Positions 13,501-25,321 of a stretch of DNA of 64,000 bases are shown here, piece after piece (the first letter of the stretch is position 1; every line of letters begins with the position of its first letter). The stretch is from the NCBI RefSeq assembly GCF_011745365.1, contig NW_024468909.1, forward strand, positions 6,572,001 through 6,636,000. Direction: 5' to 3'. The notes beneath the pieces are model-generated. The model did no database searches and was not told the DNA's origin. It saw only the letters and a list, made by a program, of their open reading frames with translations. Source of the DNA: Cryphonectria parasitica EP155. Lineage: Eukaryota; Ascomycota; Sordariomycetes; Diaporthales; Cryphonectriaceae. Both the position numbers and the translations under genes were made by a program.

Positions 13501-13946
13501 TCCCTCCACTGAAGTGCTCGCGCGATGGGAAAGGCTAATGTGTCGAGAAGCTCCTCCTTCGATCGGGGCCCGTCGTCGTCGGTGAACCTCAGTTTGGCCC
13601 TGTCATGCTGGCTGAACAATCGATCCTCGCACGAGGAGAACCAAGACGATCCGATACCGACGAGGGCGAGAAACGAGATGAATAGAAGAAGTTGGTCCTT
13701 GATGACTCTTTGTTGTGTATCACTCAATCTGTAAAAGACGGTCTTGACGGCCTCCGTATCCCATATTTCTTCCAGTTCTGAACGGCAAAAGAAGGCTACC
13801 TCTTTTGAGGAGTCTCGGCGTCCTGCATAGTGCTTGGCGTTCTCCAAGCGGGGAGAGATCACCTCACTCAGATAAGCGTCTCTGCTCATCTCATCTTTGC
13901 TGTCGATGTTGGGCCGAGAGCCCCTTACTGGTATGGTTTCTGTCAT
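10536..13946 (-). CDS. protein kinase fused to a propeller-like C-terminal domain
   Basis: Reconstructed as four exons: 13946-11574, 11495-11326, 11269-11071 and 11006-10536. Introns are 78, 56 and 64 nt, all phases agree, and the product is 1070 aa. The N-terminal 270 residues are of unknown fold. The kinase domain spans about 270-620. It has a beta3 lysine (VVVKS, K278), a catalytic loop HLDLKPPN with D407, K409 and N412, DFG at 430-432, a PPE motif, IDIWSYGTIFAE and a conserved Arg in KRPEAR, so it should be active. A Ser/Thr-rich linker leads into about 350 residues of short beta-rich blocks of the kind LIYLTGQNIEVVDL, GYVALFKGNVISIFD and GSRLYAWANKD, resembling WD40/beta-propeller blades. 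Similar kinase-propeller proteins occur in multigene families of ascomycetes. Function is unknown; a signalling or recognition role is inference. The next gene upstream, the permease, is on the same strand. Confidence 0.8.
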
Positions 13947-14497
13947 GCTGCTTTTGCGGTGTTCAGCAAGTGTGGAGAGGGAGGTACAAAGTTTCGGTCA
14001 TGTAGGATGCATGTGAAGCCGCAGGTGGCGGCGTATCGAGTGTATGTAAGATCGCAAAAGGTGTGCGCGTACGTCGCAGCTGAAATGTCTGCGTGCTACC
14101 GCTCAGCAGCCTTCTCTTTCGTGGATGCATGCTTTCTATGCGCATTCTAACCTAAAAGGGATTTCGACACTTGCGGAATTTTCTGCATAAGTTCGGGGTT
14201 TTTGTTATTGTGAGTGACTACGGCCAATATTTGTCACATTTGAACGCCGCGTTAATAGCACAGATCAAGTAGAAGTAGTCTTTGCATTTCGAAGCTGGTA
14301 TGATTCAAATGAAGAATGACAAATAAATGTATACTTGAGTATAATCATTATCTAAACGAGTCTGTATAATGTCTCTGGAATTTTTTTTCGCTTTGCATAC
14401 AGAAACGTTGTCTAATATTGAGCTTGGTCTAGATGAACGCTGACTGCATCGCGAGGCTTCCCTTCAAACTTTCCCATGCCTTTACTACTGGTTATTT
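13947..14497. other. intergenic, promoter of kinase-propeller gene
   Basis: No gene seen. This is an AT-rich spacer between two genes on the minus strand. It should contain the promoter of the kinase-propeller gene and the 3' end of the permease mRNA. Confidence 0.5.
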
Positions 14498-17156
14498 CTA
14501 GTTCCTCCGTGAGACAGAAACTGAGAAATGACTTGTGCTAGAGTTAATTTCGCCCGGCGTTTCAAAAATCGGCAGAGAAGGAAGCGATCGGTCTCTTTCC
14601 TGCTCGTTTACGGTACTGGCATTCTCGAGAGATGCCATGTGGTGGTCTCCTTCTCGCCTCACGCCCTCCAGCGCCACACGAACAAGGTCATCCAAACGCT
14701 CTTGGAGCACCGAAGGGTTGTTGTCAAGATGAACATAGAGTCTTGTCCAACCTGATACTGTTTTCATCACGATCCAGAAAAATAGCATAGCCGCCTCCTG
14801 CGCAGTATGAGGACTCTTAATAATAAAGACGGGACTTGGAATTAAGTGAGATCACTTACCATGAAATAAACACCCACTTGCCAGGCCAATGAGACTGGAG
14901 CCCTGATGTTCCACCAGATTGAGCTCGACGCAATGATCAGGAGAATACATCCCACCAAGCCGACCACTGCAGCTAGAGGCTGTGGAACAATGTAATGCAC
15001 ATGCTCTCGGTAATGGTAACGGAATTTTGCTTCACAAAACCGCCGATGGTCATGATCGAGGCCATCCGCGCACTTTCTGGCCCTGCTAAACGGTAAATAA
15101 TTTGCCCAGCTGTGCCTCCATGTTTGCGAAACTTACCAATACCAGAATCGAATGAACGCGAGGCACAGAGCTGTCCAGACCACAATGTAGGCCATGCTCG
15201 ACGAGACGAAAAGGAATGCAAGAACCTAGATTCACGGTCAGTACATATGTATGCCCTGTTTTCAAGCTGAAACTTAATACTGCGAAACTCACATCCTCCA
15301 TGCCTACCCACTCCTCGTTGTCTTTGAAACCGAGCCACGGAATCCAGCAGAAAATTAAATAAGACAGGCCAACAGCATACACGGGAACCCCGGACCTTGG
15401 ATCAACTGAGCCAATTGTCTGCATGATGCCACGGACGAACTCGTTGCCCCCAGCTTCGCCTTCCTTGCTGCTGGCTAGGCCGTACAAGGTACGGCTGGCC
15501 ATATAAAGAGCTGTGTTTCCGCATGACACAACGCTATACAGCAAGCATGCATTAATAAAGTCTGCAAAGCCTGGCAAGTAGAAATTTGGCGAGTATTGTG
15601 TATCGTCAATAGGGCTAGCTGTGTGATTACAAAATGGCACGAATACGGCCATTGAGGTGTCTCCACAAGTGCTATTTCCAAAGTGGATGATAGGACCTTC
15701 TAGTGAAAAGATCCAGGGGGCCGAGAGGTAGTCCCAAGGAACGGTGAGGGCAATCGCGAGGCTGTAGAGTAAGTAGAGCAAGACAGCAATCCAATGAACT
15801 GAATTGGATGCCCACGCTATATCTTTTAGACTCTTCAGATCCCGATCACCGCGGTGCTGATTGAAACCGGTATTTCGATTCCAAGCCCGGTGAAGAGGAT
15901 TGGCCGGCGATGATAGATGCCCCCAGCTTCTTGATGGAGACTGAGCATTATAATTTGGCTGCTGATGCTCACCCACTAGGCCTTGCCGGCGTAGAGGCCG
16001 TGTCTCAAAAGCTGCCATGGTTGTACTTTCGATGCCACCGAAACTCCACGCGACGAGGGGCAATGCCACACTACATCTCTATCAGCGGCTTTTGAAAATC
16101 GTAATTTGCATTTTTTTAAAAAAGGAAAAAAAAAAAGAGAGCTCACCAGATGGCAACGCCGACGTGGTCTGTGTACTGTTGATTCGGGGCGATCCCGACA
16201 TTGATTGCTAAGACCTGGTTAACTGTCTGCTTGAGAAGTAAACTTGATCAAAATCACGTACGTCCTTGGTTGCCTCCATCATTATCTTGATAAGTGTCAG
16301 CAATGCGACGATGTGTTGTGAGAAGGAGGGGAGGGGGGAGAGCCAACTAGAGTCAGCCGCATGATAAATGGCAATAGTCAGGGTGGTCATGAGGAAAACC
16401 TTGAGAACTCCTCCAATAGCCTCAATCCACCCAAAGACCTAGAGCTAAATAAGTAATCTATGCTAGGAGAGTCGAGGAGGAAGGGTTGAGTAATGATACC
16501 TGAACATGCCGAGTATTGATGAAGACCAATATGATAGGGATCACAACGTAGGAAATTATAGATGTTAAAAAGGGAGATGCTTTCCAATATCGGATAATGG
16601 TCGCTGCTGTCAGCATTTCAGTAGCAAAGACAGAAGTCCATGCATACCTATGAGGCATAAAGTGAGTTTTCCCACCCTCGTATTAATTACATGAGTAGAT
16701 AGAACAGACCAGTATGCAAGCCCAACCACCCAGGCCAGTTCACGGTCCACGAAGGTTGACACGTATTCAAAGATCGCATTGGGCGCAGGGAAGAGCTGCA
16801 CCAGATGGCTCACTGTCTCGCTAACACCTATTGTGATGATACTGAGCAGACAGAGGCAAAGCAACAGGCCACCGGGACCGGCCAGTTGTAGAGCGTCAGC
16901 ATTCGTGACGAAGACGCCTGTGCCTATAAGACCACTCAGGACGATGCACTATTGGCCGAAGTCTTATCAGCTCGTGACTCATTGAGTTCGATCATCGTTG
17001 CAGATGCCGCACGTACCAGGATTTGAAAGCTAGTAAATTGCTGCCTGTTGGGACGAGAGAAGAGTTACAACTCAGTCCTTCCACGATACCAGCGCATGCG
17101 CTGAGGATTTCTTACCGGAGTTGAGGTCTTGCCACGTCACCCTCGACACCTGCCAT
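14498..17156 (-). CDS. amino-acid permease (APC superfamily, fungal YAT type)
   Basis: Ten exons rebuilt with consistent phase: 17156-17116, 17044-17017, 16948-16710, 16647-16500, 16438-16262, 16214-16147, 16070-15293, 15225-15137, 15082-14860 and 14797-14498, giving 696 aa. The first TM carries SGLIGTGVFVTNADALQLAGPGG, the sodium-independent permease signature. FPAPNAIFEYVSTFVDRELAW follows, as in YAT permeases (PxxGgf..ya..fvd), and later SFGGIESTTMAAFE (SFxGxExxxxxAFE) and a late SMAYIVVWTALCLAFIRFWYW segment. Expected role: proton-coupled uptake of amino acids at the plasma membrane. Odd points: a polar insert of about 60 residues after the AAFE motif, a length well above the usual 500-560 residues, and a 47-nt intron between exons 5 and 6. 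Part of exon 5 may therefore be unspliced intron in my model. Start and first exons are supported by good donors. Confidence 0.8.
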
Positions 17157-17991
17157 CTTTGAAAAATGAGGCTTTTACTTGGGTCAATGAAGATGAAGAT
17201 AGAATAATTTTTTTTTCCCGGCAACAAACCGATCATGGTGGGGATCAGGCTGAAATGGCGGAAGCAGGCTGTCTGACTTTTTGGTAAGCAAGAGGAGTCA
17301 CGAGGAGTTCCGCCGATCACGGACCGCTCAGTAGCGTTATAAAAGTATCAGTGAGACTTTCGTGATCGCCTCTATGTGTATTAATTACCCCTGTATAGTA
17401 CTCATTGCGGTTAATTCATTACATTTTCCCTATCTCGCAGCAGTACTATGAGAAGCATTTCGAAGCAGGCTGTACAGGTCCCAGGTGTGCTGCCACACTG
17501 GAAAGGGTCATTGGACAGCAAGGCATTAGAATGGGCTAGTGAAACTTTCCGAAGAGGTGCGATAGACACGTCAGCACTTGCTCGCTCCCTGCTGTGGGCA
17601 ACCAAGACGGCGTCTCGGCAGCACCTGCAGATTGGGCGTGGGAGAGCTGTGTGCATGCAGTAGGGTGGCTTGCGCAGCTGGCATACACGCGCGGGGGCCG
17701 GATGGGGCGTGAGTGTCACCTGTGTCCGTGTGTCCCTGTTTTTCTTTCTTTTGACATTTTGGTGTCCTGCAGGGGACCGTCCTTGCCGTGTCCTACAGGT
17801 CGATGGATGCAAACCAGGCTCCAAGGTGGATGCCCAACATATTTGCACTCAGGGTTCGATGATAAAATAACCGCATATGACTGGAACCATATTTCTCTCG
17901 CAAGCTGCAAAACATCGTCTTTCCCAACTCCATCTTTGCTGTCGCTTCGAGTGTCTCTAACCTGCTGCTTTTTCTCCGCACACAAAACAAC
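17157..17991. other. intergenic between divergent permease and CorA-like genes
   Basis: No convincing gene. Overlapping frames of up to 187 codons on both strands show no family features. The region probably holds both promoters. Confidence 0.5.
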
Positions 17992-20826
17992 ATGGGGAAG
18001 GTCATTATGCCCCCGAAATATAGCCGATATGTTATCACATTGTCGGAGCTGGCGAGTTACTTACGAGAGAGGTACCCCGCCGTCTATGATTTCAATATTC
18101 AGGTACCTGTTGCCCCCCCTCTCTGGAGCCTGCGCCACGGACTTGACTCAAAGCTGATATCTCTACTGCAGCATATCTGCAACCAATGGAGTTTCTATTG
18201 TCCTGAAAATCTGTCTAGGGTTAGTGTTACACTGGAAAGCATGTAGGGCTTAGGCTATGAATGTTTTACAGGCAGCGGAGAACTGATTCTTGCTCATGCT
18301 TAGGTCCAGCTAAGGCAAAGCTTTCCCGACTCTTAAGGCTTTTCCGTTAAGTTTTGCTAACTTCAGACTTGCCAGGGAGATGGCAGCATGCATCAAGGCT
18401 CGCAGAAGCCAGCTGCGTCCCCGTGACGAGTTCTACCATGATTTGGTCCAGTAGCTACAAAGACTGGGCGCTTCGAAATGGCACCATGGCGTTGATGATG
18501 ACGTTGTGACACACTTATGCTTTGCCAGGATGAAGAGTGAGAAATAAGTCTTGCCCAGTACAGGGCTTGGGGAGCTCGTCTCAACTGTGGTAAGGCTTAT
18601 CTCGACCCTCTTCCACATTCTAAGAGCGGGGTAGCACTGGGACGGTCTCCAAGGCATTTTATCCGCAGGACCATGGGGATTCAATTTGTTGTTAGGTAAG
18701 TGTTTTGCAATGGTCCCCGCCGCCCACCACTGCCTCTGTTCTCGAATCTCACATGGTTACATGATAGTGTCAATGTGGAATCATTCCACCTTGATGCCCA
18801 AGGCTTTTTCCGCAGCAAAACTTGATAGTCCAAGTCAAATGACATTTCAATATTAAATACTTACTCAGTCTGCTCTAATAATTGTTCTCCGAGTTCTGTC
18901 GACAGTGAACGTCCGCTGGCACAAGACAAAGGGGATAGTTCCAGAGCCCTTGAGATTTGGTCTACCTGCACTTGCAGAAACCCACGGGCACAACTTGGTA
19001 TGCCCTCTTAACCATGATAACACGCCGTCGCATACTTGAGTTTCTGGAGGAGCAGCAAATACAGCCTGATGAAGTGTTCTTGATGGATGGTGGTGATTTC
19101 GTGGTGTCCGACCTGACAGATAGTAAGTTGATAAAGTCGTCGTATGATCGCGTCAAATAACTTATGCCCCTCTATACACCATTCGTTCGACCAGGATTCA
19201 GAAAGAAGAACAATTCTCGCAATTCCTCTGCAGCACAGAATGGCTGGGCACGCGCATCATGTACGCTACGAACTGCCTGCAACCGCATGCAATGCCTCGA
19301 AGACGTCTGTACGCGAAGACTAATGCTACCCATCCTACTTGCAAGATCTATCTCCGCCAACAGCACAATAGAGCCGCTGAACATAAGCCCCTTCTGGATG
19401 GCGATCCTTCTGGAATCATACCACGTGCGGTTTGAGTTTCTTCAAGTATTGCTGGCATTTGGAGACGAGCCACAGCATACTGAGGCTTGCAATGGGAATG
19501 ATGCTTTCTACGAAACCGAGAACCAGGGCTGTAAGGATTGTTTTCACGATCTGATAATTACACATGATAAGCTGATGCTATACTAGTTGAGTTGCTCTAT
19601 AAACTGAACTATATGGAGCCAAATCACCGCAATGGCCAAAACCCCTGGTCGACACGACATCTTGGTGTTTACCATCGACACGAAGCTGATCGCGATCTGT
19701 ACATACTGATCCATTGCAGCAAAGAGAGTATGTTGTACAGGAAACTAACATCAACTGATGCGGGAACACGGAACCCATCAGATCTCGTGAACGGTGTTTA
19801 TGAGAGTCCGACTAGTCTACATAGCGTGATTCTGCAGTGCTACGCTCAGTACTGGAGACCATACCTGAGATGGATGGGGGAAGACTATGACAAGATTGTG
19901 AGTGTCGTGTGCTGGTGTCACCCCCCTCCCCCCCCATCAACCATGTCATACAAAGTCTCGAGATTAACCTCCAACTACCCTCCATTCGTGAACAGAACAT
20001 TCTCGCTGCGGTCGCAGACACTTCGGATGTTGGGAAAGAATCTTTCGAACAACTGCGAAGACTACGCATGCTCAAAGACTACACAGACTTGGCAACTGGG
20101 TACTGTATGAGCAATCTCCAAGTGCTCTCCTCGCTTCGCCTGAGCATGGAAACATCTTCTAGCAGTACGGACTCCATCCTGTCGGTGGAAAACAGTGTTC
20201 GGAGCCATGTGAAAAGCCTCGAGTTGCTAAAGGACCGTATAGACAATACTATTCATCTAGTGAGTCCTATCTTCCCGAAACCAACACACTTTGCTAGCAC
20301 GACGGCCAGTGCAGTGAGGATATTTTATCTGACTCGAATACAGATCAGTCTCACGGTAGACCTCCACAATCAAGAACAGGCGGCGACGCTGAATCTGAAG
20401 ATGAAGAAGCTCGCGGAGGAGACTAGTGCCGTGACCAAGAAGTTGGCGGTGATATCAGAGCATTCGGCGAACGAAACCGAGGTGGTCCGAATGATCACGA
20501 TCGTCTCCGCGATCTATCTGCCTGGTAGCTTCGTAACTGTGAGTCTTCCACCTAACAAAAGCATCCCAGAAACTTGTTGACCCCTCTTGTGGGAACAGTC
20601 CATCTTTGGTATGAACTTCTTCCAGTTTGATAAGCAAGGCGGTATCGCCATGTCTAGAGGAATTTGGATCTTCATTTCTGCCTGGTTAGGCTTGACAGTG
20701 GTCACTGGTGCTATTCTGGCTCTTGTATACAGGCGTAGCCGTCGCGGACAAGGATCTCTTCGTCGCCAGAAGTCCAGTCGGGATGATATACCAATTAGCC
20801 GTTGGGGCTTTCTTAACATGGAGTGA
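17992..20826 (+). CDS. CorA-like membrane protein of the fungal recognition type
   Basis: The well-supported part has exons 19041-19122, 19206-19260, 19346-19530, 19587-19897, 19963-20259, 20344-20538 and 20599-20826, in phase throughout (450 aa). An exon at 18906-18997 probably precedes it. An N-terminal exon from 17992 or 18007 to 18102 is plausible, but the link across 18230-18905 is not solved. Diagnostic segments are TRIISISANS, ISPFWMAILLESYHVRFEFL, NPWSTRHLGVYHR, a long helical region rich in polar residues, then a first TM ending in FGMNFF and a second TM (GIWIFISAWLGLTVV). GMN is the CorA Mg2+ channel motif. Fungal proteins of this class have a large non-CorA N-terminal part and are often multi-copy; metal transport by them is not established. 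The gene is convergent with HSP90. A damaged 5' end (pseudogene) remains possible. Confidence 0.75.
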
Positions 20827-21422
20827 AGATAAAGACACCGTTTACTGCGAGTGTTGTTGGGACCTTAGAAGCCCTTTTATGTGACTAGGTCAGGCCTGGT
20901 TGTTTCCTCTCATCTGGTCACTCACTGGTCCTATGGCAAGAGGCGAGTCATTGGCTTCACTAGTGTGTAATGCTAATTTCGTAATTACAAAAGAACAGCA
21001 ACTACAGAATCAAGGGAGCCTTTCATGATAGGCCGCAACGCAGTTCAAGGGCACCCCCGGAATTTGACCACGCTCAAGGATGCGGGCCTGCAGCGCTGGT
21101 CTTTTGAGCGACTACAGGCTCAGAGGCCTCAAATCATCGTAGGCGCAGGCAAATACATTTCGCACAAGCATGCATGAAGGGACATGAGTTGATCTAGCGT
21201 TGCATCATCATTGTCTACCTAGGATTGTGCTATTCTGCTCACCCTTTCTGAGAGGTACTAAAACACTCCAGGCAGAAAAACATGATATTATCGCGCAGTT
21301 TGTACTGGCAAAATGCCAGTCGGGGCGCCATTAAAAAGAAAACCGAAGAACCCGTACCAAACTCCTGAACCAGTTTTTATGCGATCGCCGTACCCTGTGA
21401 ACCCGAGCTCCGTATTAAGCAT
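20827..21422. other. intergenic between convergent CorA-like and HSP90 genes
   Basis: This spacer holds the two 3' ends. No gene or notable repeat was seen. Confidence 0.5.
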
Positions 21423-23622
21423 TTAGTCGACCTCCTCCATGGCGCTGTCGCCAGTTTCAGCGGCAGGCGTGGCTTCAGAGGCGGCAGGAGCGTCAGCAGC
21501 AGCCTCAGGCTCCTCATCCAGGTTCAGGCCCAGAGAGACGAGCTTGTGGATGCGGCCAGCGAAGTCGGCAGGCTCATCAATGGTGAAGCCAGAGACCAGC
21601 AGGGAGGTCTCAAACAGGAGCTGAACGATGGACTTGACAGTGCGGTCGTTCTCGCCGTCGGTCTCGACCTTCTTCTTGAGCTCCTTGATGATGGGGCTCT
21701 TGGGAGAGATCTCGAAAGTCTTCTTGGAAGACATGTAGCTCGACATGGAGGTGTCACGGAGAGCCTGAGCCTTCATGATACGCTCCATGTTGGCAGACCA
21801 ACCAAACTGGCCGGTACGGATGGCGCAAGGAGCTCCGACCAGCTTGTGGGAGACAACGACCTTCTCGACCTTGTCACCGAGGACGTTCTTGAGAGCCTTG
21901 GCGAGGCTCTCGTACTCCTTCTCCTCCTCCTCACGCTGCTTCTTCTCGTCCTCGGTCTCCTCAAGCTCGAAGTCCTTGGTGATGTCCACGAGCTTCTTGC
22001 CCTCGAACTCCTTGAGCTGAGTCATGGCGTACTCATCAATGGGGTCAACGAGGAAGAGGACCTCGAAGCCCTTCTCCTTGAGAGCGTCAAGGAAGGGAGA
22101 CTTGGAGACGGCAGGCAGGGACTCGCCGGTGATGTAGTACAGGTTCTTCTGGTGCTCAGGCATGCGGGTGACATAGTCGGCCAGAGAGGTCAGCTCATCG
22201 CCAGACTTGGTAGAGTTGTAACGCAGCAGTTTGGCGAGCACCTGGCGGTTCTGAGAATCCTCGTGGATGCCCAGCTTCAGGTTCTTGGAGAAGGCAGAGT
22301 AGAACTTGTCAAACTGCTCCTTGTCCTCGGCAATCTCGGTGAACAGCTCAAGAGACTTCTTGACGATGTTCTTCTTGATGACCTTCATGATCTTGTTCTG
22401 CTGGAGGGTCTCACGAGACAGGTTGAGGGGCAGATCCTCAGAGTCGACAACACCCTTGACGAAGCTGAGCCACTCGGGGATGAGCTCAGTGGCATCATCA
22501 GTGATGAAGACACGGCGGACGTAGAGCTTGATGTTGTTCTTGGTCTTCTTGGTCTCGAAGAGGTCGAAGGGAGCACGCTTGGGAACGAAGAGGATGGCAC
22601 GGAACTCGAGCTGACCCTCAACAGAGAAGTGCTTGACGGCGAGGTGATCCTCCCAGTCATTGGAGAGCGACTTGTAGAAGGCAGCATACTCCTCCTGGGT
22701 GATGTCGGAGGGGTTGCGGGTCCAGATGGGCTTCTGCTTGTTCAGCTCCTCCTCCTCGATCTTGGTCTCCTTGATCTTCTTGGTCTTGGGCTTCTTCTCC
22801 TTGCCCTCTTCCTCGTCGTCGACCTCCTCAATCTTGGGCTTCTTGTCGTCACCCTCCTCGGTGACCTCCTCGACATCGGCGTCCTCATCAGGAACCTCCT
22901 TCTCCTCCTCCTTCTCGACGTGGAGGTAGATGGAATACGAGATGAATTCGGAGTGCTTCTTGATAACCTCCTTGACCTTCGCCTCGTTCAGGTACTCAGT
23001 CTGCTCGTCCTTGAGGTGGAGGATGATCTTGGTACCACGGCCAATCTGCTCGCCCTCGGTGTCGGCAGCGATGGTGAAGGTACCGCCAGCACTGGACTCC
23101 CAGATGTATTGCTCGTCATCATTGTGCTTTGAGATGACCTTGACCTGGTCTGCCACGAGGTAGGCAGAGTAGAAACCAACACCAAACTGACCGATCATGG
23201 AGATATCAGCGCCAGCAGTGAGGGCCTCCATGAACTGCTTGGTGCCAGAGCGGGCAATGGTACCCAGGTTGTTGACGAGGTCCTGACAATGGTTGTTAGT
23301 GTGTGTGATTGGACGAATTGTAAAGTATCCGAAATATTTTCAACAGGGAGATGATACTTACAGCCTTGGTCATGCCAATACCAGTATCACGGATGGTCAA
23401 AGTCTTGTTCGCCTTGTCGGGGATGATGTCGATGCGCAAGTCCTTGCCCGAGTCCAACTTGCTTGGGTCGGACAGGGCCTCATAGCGGATCTTGTCGAGG
23501 GCATCTGAAGCGTTGGAGACAAGCTCTCGCAGAAAGATCTCCTTGTTAGAGTAGACGGTGTTGATGATGAGGGAGAGAAGCTGAGAAATCTCAGCCTGGA
23601 ACTCGAAGGTTTCGCCAGTCAT
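21423..23622 (-). CDS. hsp90: cytosolic heat-shock protein HSP90
   Basis: Two coding exons, 23622-23362 and 23282-21423, are split by a 79-nt intron (donor GTAAGT, acceptor GTCAG) in phase 0 and encode 706 aa. The N-terminal GHKL ATPase domain starts [12 protein letters not shown] and has the catalytic E33 and nucleotide-site N37 in [14 protein letters not shown], then DTGIGMTKA and [12 protein letters not shown] charged linker rich in Glu and Lys follows (about 220-270), then the middle domain with [15 protein letters not shown], the dimerisation domain and the terminal MEEVD that docks TPR co-chaperones. It is an ATP-dependent chaperone for kinases and receptors in the cytosol. Codon use is strongly biased, giving a 528-codon antisense open frame, which fits high expression. 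A 5'UTR intron and heat-shock elements lie upstream. Confidence 0.98.
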
Positions 23623-23653
23623 GTTGGGCAGAGGATCGTAAACTCGTGAAAGA

Positions 23654-24005
23654 CTGCGGGCGAAGAGTTAGCAATATTGTCTGAAAAGAGCAATGTGCAA
23701 GGTGGTTGTGGCAATGGTGCTGTAGTTTTATGGTAGGGTTGGTCTGCCAAAATGTGTGGCGGGTCGCTGTGGAAGGCAAAGAGCAAGCGGCAGCCTTGTC
23801 TCCAGTCCGTGCGAACAGCTTGCATTGCAAGCCGAACGTTGTGCTTTAGAAGACCAAACAAAAGAGCCCGATTCAATAGAATCATAAAAACAAGGATTTA
23901 CGATCGTTATTTGGCCCAGAAACTCTCTGTTGGGATAGTGAAGAGGGGTGGGCTGGGTGGGGGAGGGGGAGCTGTTGACGATGTGTGGGTTCTGCTGCTG
24001 CTTAC
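23654..24005 (-). other. 5'UTR intron of HSP90
   Basis: On the minus strand a donor ACAAG|GTAAGC sits at 24005. A textbook branch site GCTAAC lies 18 nt before the acceptor CCCGCAG at 23654, 31 nt upstream of the HSP90 ATG. The 352-nt intron would remove upstream ATGs. Confidence 0.65.
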
Positions 24006-25321
24006 CTTGTGGGTATCACTGGAAAATGGAGAGAGAAATAGGGAACTCAGAAACGCGACGGCTGCGATGTCTGAGAGAAGAATGCGATCTTGCGTACAAG
24101 AGTGCAAAGATGGAAGAGTGTTTGTGTGTTGGGGGTGTTTGAATTGTGGAAGGAAAGGAATTGCGAGCTGGTTGATAGAAGAAGTGAGAGCTGCGGCAGC
24201 TAAAAAATAATGCTCTGGGCTCACCCCCCTGGCGCAGACTAGTGCGGATGGAAATTCCAGCAGGTTCTATCGACCTTTGGGTTCTATCGTCTTCTGGCAG
24301 GCGCGGCTGGGCTGTCATGATTGGCCAGGACAGGGGCTAGCTGCCTGGAGAAGACCCACTTTCAGACCCCAAGGCGACCAATATTCAAGAACGAAGAATT
24401 CTTCCACTTCAAGATTCGTAACTTCTGCAGTGGCTGAGCCTTATCTTTGTGTGGGATAGGGAAACACAGATGCAGATGTGTGTGCATGGACAGAGATGCT
24501 CGTAATAGATTCAGCATAGAAGATTCGCTGTTCTGCTCGAACCGTCTGGCAATGTCTTCAAATGCTCCACGCCAGCCTCACGGGTGAGGGGCCTGCTGAA
24601 GGCCTGTGCTGCCAGTGGGGCCGTGAGGCTGAGAGGGGCTCACCAGCCTCCACAAATGCCCGCCTTCACAAATGCCCGCCTTCTGTAGCCAGCAGCCGCA
24701 CACAATACTGCAGTAGTACCTGGGCAACTTTTCATGACGGGCTCACCTGAAGCAATAATTCTACCCATCAGCTCAGAACATGAACGTCCCAAATCCAAAA
24801 GAGCATGCCATGGCCTCGCACTCTTCATCTTGCGCCATGGTGAGTGACTGTTTGCAGACTGTCCTTGAAACATATCATCATCCCGCATGGACGTTCATCT
24901 TCCATCCTAGATGGAATCTTGATGCGCACTGGAATTTTGAGTTATTTTGCGCTGCAATGCCTTCGATTAATGTGATAGTATATCGGTTATGAGTCTGCGG
25001 CTGCGCGATATTGTCACTCGGTGATTTCTGCATGCAAATTGCTCGCTGATCCGGCTGTAGAATGTTTCTGGGCTGTCCCCTCGTGGTGCTTTGAAACCAA
25101 TCTCGATGTTACTCTCCCCAGAGCCTGCAGACCTCATCCTTTCACAAAAGTTCCCTCTAGTCAGATGACGCAGTAAATTGTGCCTGTATCTCATCATGGC
25201 ACTGGCACCCTAATTATGGTATATATGGTTACCTGGACGACAAATGCTGCCCTCAAACCCTTTCCCCGGATGCTCAAACACCGTAGCGAAGGTGAATTTT
25301 AAGAATTTCTTGATAGTGTCC
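24006..25321. other. HSP90 promoter and intergenic DNA
   Basis: It contains the HSP90 non-coding first exon, the heat-shock elements and about 700 bp with no gene seen, ending at the 3' flank of the two-TM protein gene. Confidence 0.5.
24383..24542 (-). promoter_or_regulatory. heat-shock elements upstream of HSP90
   Basis: Two HSF1-type sites. At 24383-24392 there is a perfect inverted pair aTTCaaGAAc. At 24518-24527 there is aGAAgaTTCg, and a further GAA unit sits in the same 5-bp register at 24538-24542, which is a gapped HSE. They are about 150-310 bp beyond the likely mRNA start near 24230. This position fits heat-induced control of the adjacent HSP90 gene. Core HSE pairs do occur by chance, so the position and the in-register third unit carry the argument. 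Confidence 0.5.

Noticed and set aside
17594..18157. 187-codon plus frame
   Set aside because: Overlaps minus frames, has no motif, and runs into the CorA-like first exon in another frame.
21546..23132. 528-codon plus-strand open frame
   Set aside because: It is exactly antisense to HSP90 and Leu/Val/Asp-rich without domains; biased codon use in HSP90 removes stop codons from the opposite strand.
24530..24545. B-box-like GGTTCGAGC on the minus strand
   Set aside because: No A box at a proper distance and no cloverleaf; it overlaps the gapped heat-shock element.
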